64,000 bases of DNA, taken from assembly GCF_007990445.1 (NCBI RefSeq), contig NZ_AP019841.1, positions 186,001-250,000 on the forward strand. Direction: 5' to 3'. Made by a program: the position numbers and the translations under genes. This DNA comes from Leptotrichia wadei (GTDB taxonomy: Bacteria > Fusobacteriota > Fusobacteriia > Fusobacteriales > Leptotrichiaceae). The notes under the pieces were generated by a model. It saw nothing but the letters and a program-made list of their open reading frames with translations. It ran no database searches and was not told where the DNA came from. Shown here piece by piece: positions 63,481 to 64,000 of the stretch. Numbering within the stretch: the first letter of the stretch is position 1; the number at the start of each line of letters is the position of its first letter.

Positions 63481-64000
63481 ATGAGTAGAAGAAAAGTTGA
63501 AGGTATAATCTGGTTTGTTGCTGGGATTATATTGGTATTGCTGTTGGCAAATAAATCAAAAATGCTCAGTGATAATATTGGTGAAAATATATTTTCACTT
63601 ATATTAAGTGGAATTACGCTATTTTTTGGAAAAATGACGTGGTTTATTGCGATAATTGCTATGCTGTATGGAATAATTCTGTTTTTCTATGAAAAAATTG
63701 GGATTAATTTGACACAAGGAAAGGCTGCGGCATTAGCGGGGCTATTTTTAAGCTGGGGAATGATTTTGATAAGAAGTTCTGTTGTTCATGGAAAACCCTT
63801 GTCGGGAAACTTTACTGAAGCGGGCAGACAGCTTTTGGAAATAGGGTTTAACCGTGAAAGCGGAGGAATTTTAGGAGCATTGCTGTCAATGCCGTTTTTC
63901 AAGGTGCTGCATTTTCAATGGATGTTTTTTATTCTTTTAATATTGTCATTGTTTTTTGTGGTATGGTTAATTAGAGATCTTATTGAACTTGGATATGAAG
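63481..64000 (+). CDS. ftsK: DNA translocase FtsK, N-terminal membrane part (cut by window end)
   Basis: The frame is open to the window edge (173 codons). It begins MSRRKVEGIIWFVAGIILVLLLANKSKM and has about four transmembrane helices, with FGKMTWFIAIIAMLYGIILFFYEK and GNFTEAGRQLLEIGFNRESGGILGALLSMPFF between, the pattern of the FtsK/SpoIIIE N-terminal (4TM) domain. The motor lies beyond the window. RBS AAAGGAT is 7 bases before the ATG. The call rests on the membrane pattern and this motif only. Confidence 0.75.
   Translation, partial: MSRRKVEGIIWFVAGIILVLLLANKSKMLSDNIGENIFSLILSGITLFFGKMTWFIAIIAMLYGIILFFYEKIGINLTQGKAAALAGLFLSWGMILIRSSVVHGKPLSGNFTEAGRQLLEIGFNRESGGILGALLSMPFFKVLHFQWMFFILLILSLFFVVWLIRDLIELGYE

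Overview
The window looks like chromosomal DNA of a Leptotrichia-like member of the Fusobacteriota. It is very AT-rich. The outer-membrane genes (ExbB/ExbD/TonB, a TonB-dependent receptor, a RfaE2-type heptose nucleotidyltransferase) fit a Gram-negative envelope, while SepF, RNase J, Rex and acetate production through Pta/AckA fit an anaerobic fermenter of this phylum. The assignment rests on gene content and on the look of the 16S gene; no database was searched.

Layout. 1-1.8 kb: two FtsZ-like proteins (the first cut by the window edge, the second without the tubulin GTP-binding signature) and a decayed VOC/glyoxalase gene. 2-16.7 kb, plus strand: rfaE2, tsaE-tsaB-ftsY-pta, ackA, a flavodoxin, a DUF445 protein, ruvB, rsmE, and rsfS-PBP2-RNase J-yhbY-PAP2-like. 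16.8-22.2 kb: a polar amino-acid uptake operon (two permeases, ATPase, DAACS symporter, ATP-grasp enzyme, binding lipoprotein) behind a clear sigma70-type promoter. 22.8-32 kb: recG, an EamA transporter, def-fmt, rex, folD, accB, a CNNM/CorC-like protein, a NUDIX hydrolase and apt. 32.1-37.3 kb: a complete rRNA operon (16S, tRNA-Ile, tRNA-Ala, 23S, 5S, tRNA-Asn). 43.8-44.3 kb: five tRNAs (Glu, Val, Asp, Thr, Tyr), then ybaB. 48.2-63.0 kb, minus strand: DUF1269, UbiB-like, rseP, sepF, yggS, hemW, the TonB system, a DUF438-hemerythrin-PAS sensor and a phosphohexomutase. The window ends in the start of ftsK on the plus strand.

The most striking region is 38.8-48.1 kb. A precorrin-6A reductase gene (cobK) is interrupted three times and a major-facilitator gene once, always by elements in the sense orientation that carry group I intron core motifs (Q CAATCAGCAGC, R GTTCAACGACTA, S AAGATATAGTC). 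The two large elements also carry tnpB, one intact and one decayed. These are IStrons: group I introns fused to IS605-type transposons. I could place all eight splice junctions. Every upstream exon ends in TTGAT or TTTAT (the expected transposon target, with the U required at a group I 5' splice site) and every element ends in TTCAG (the terminal G required at the 3' splice site). Removing the elements restores one uninterrupted reading frame in both genes: 263 codons for CobK and 394 for the MFS protein. The two small elements (542 and 648 bp) have no ORF and look like minimal introns mobilised in trans; the 648 bp one has a small palindromic element nested in it.

The intergenic DNA also holds several short repeat families: MITE-like elements with 19 bp inverted ends (ATACTAAA..ATTTAAA), a 61-75 bp palindromic element, CAAGG/CCTTG hairpins, and orphan IS200/IS605-type ends. 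No CRISPR array was seen.
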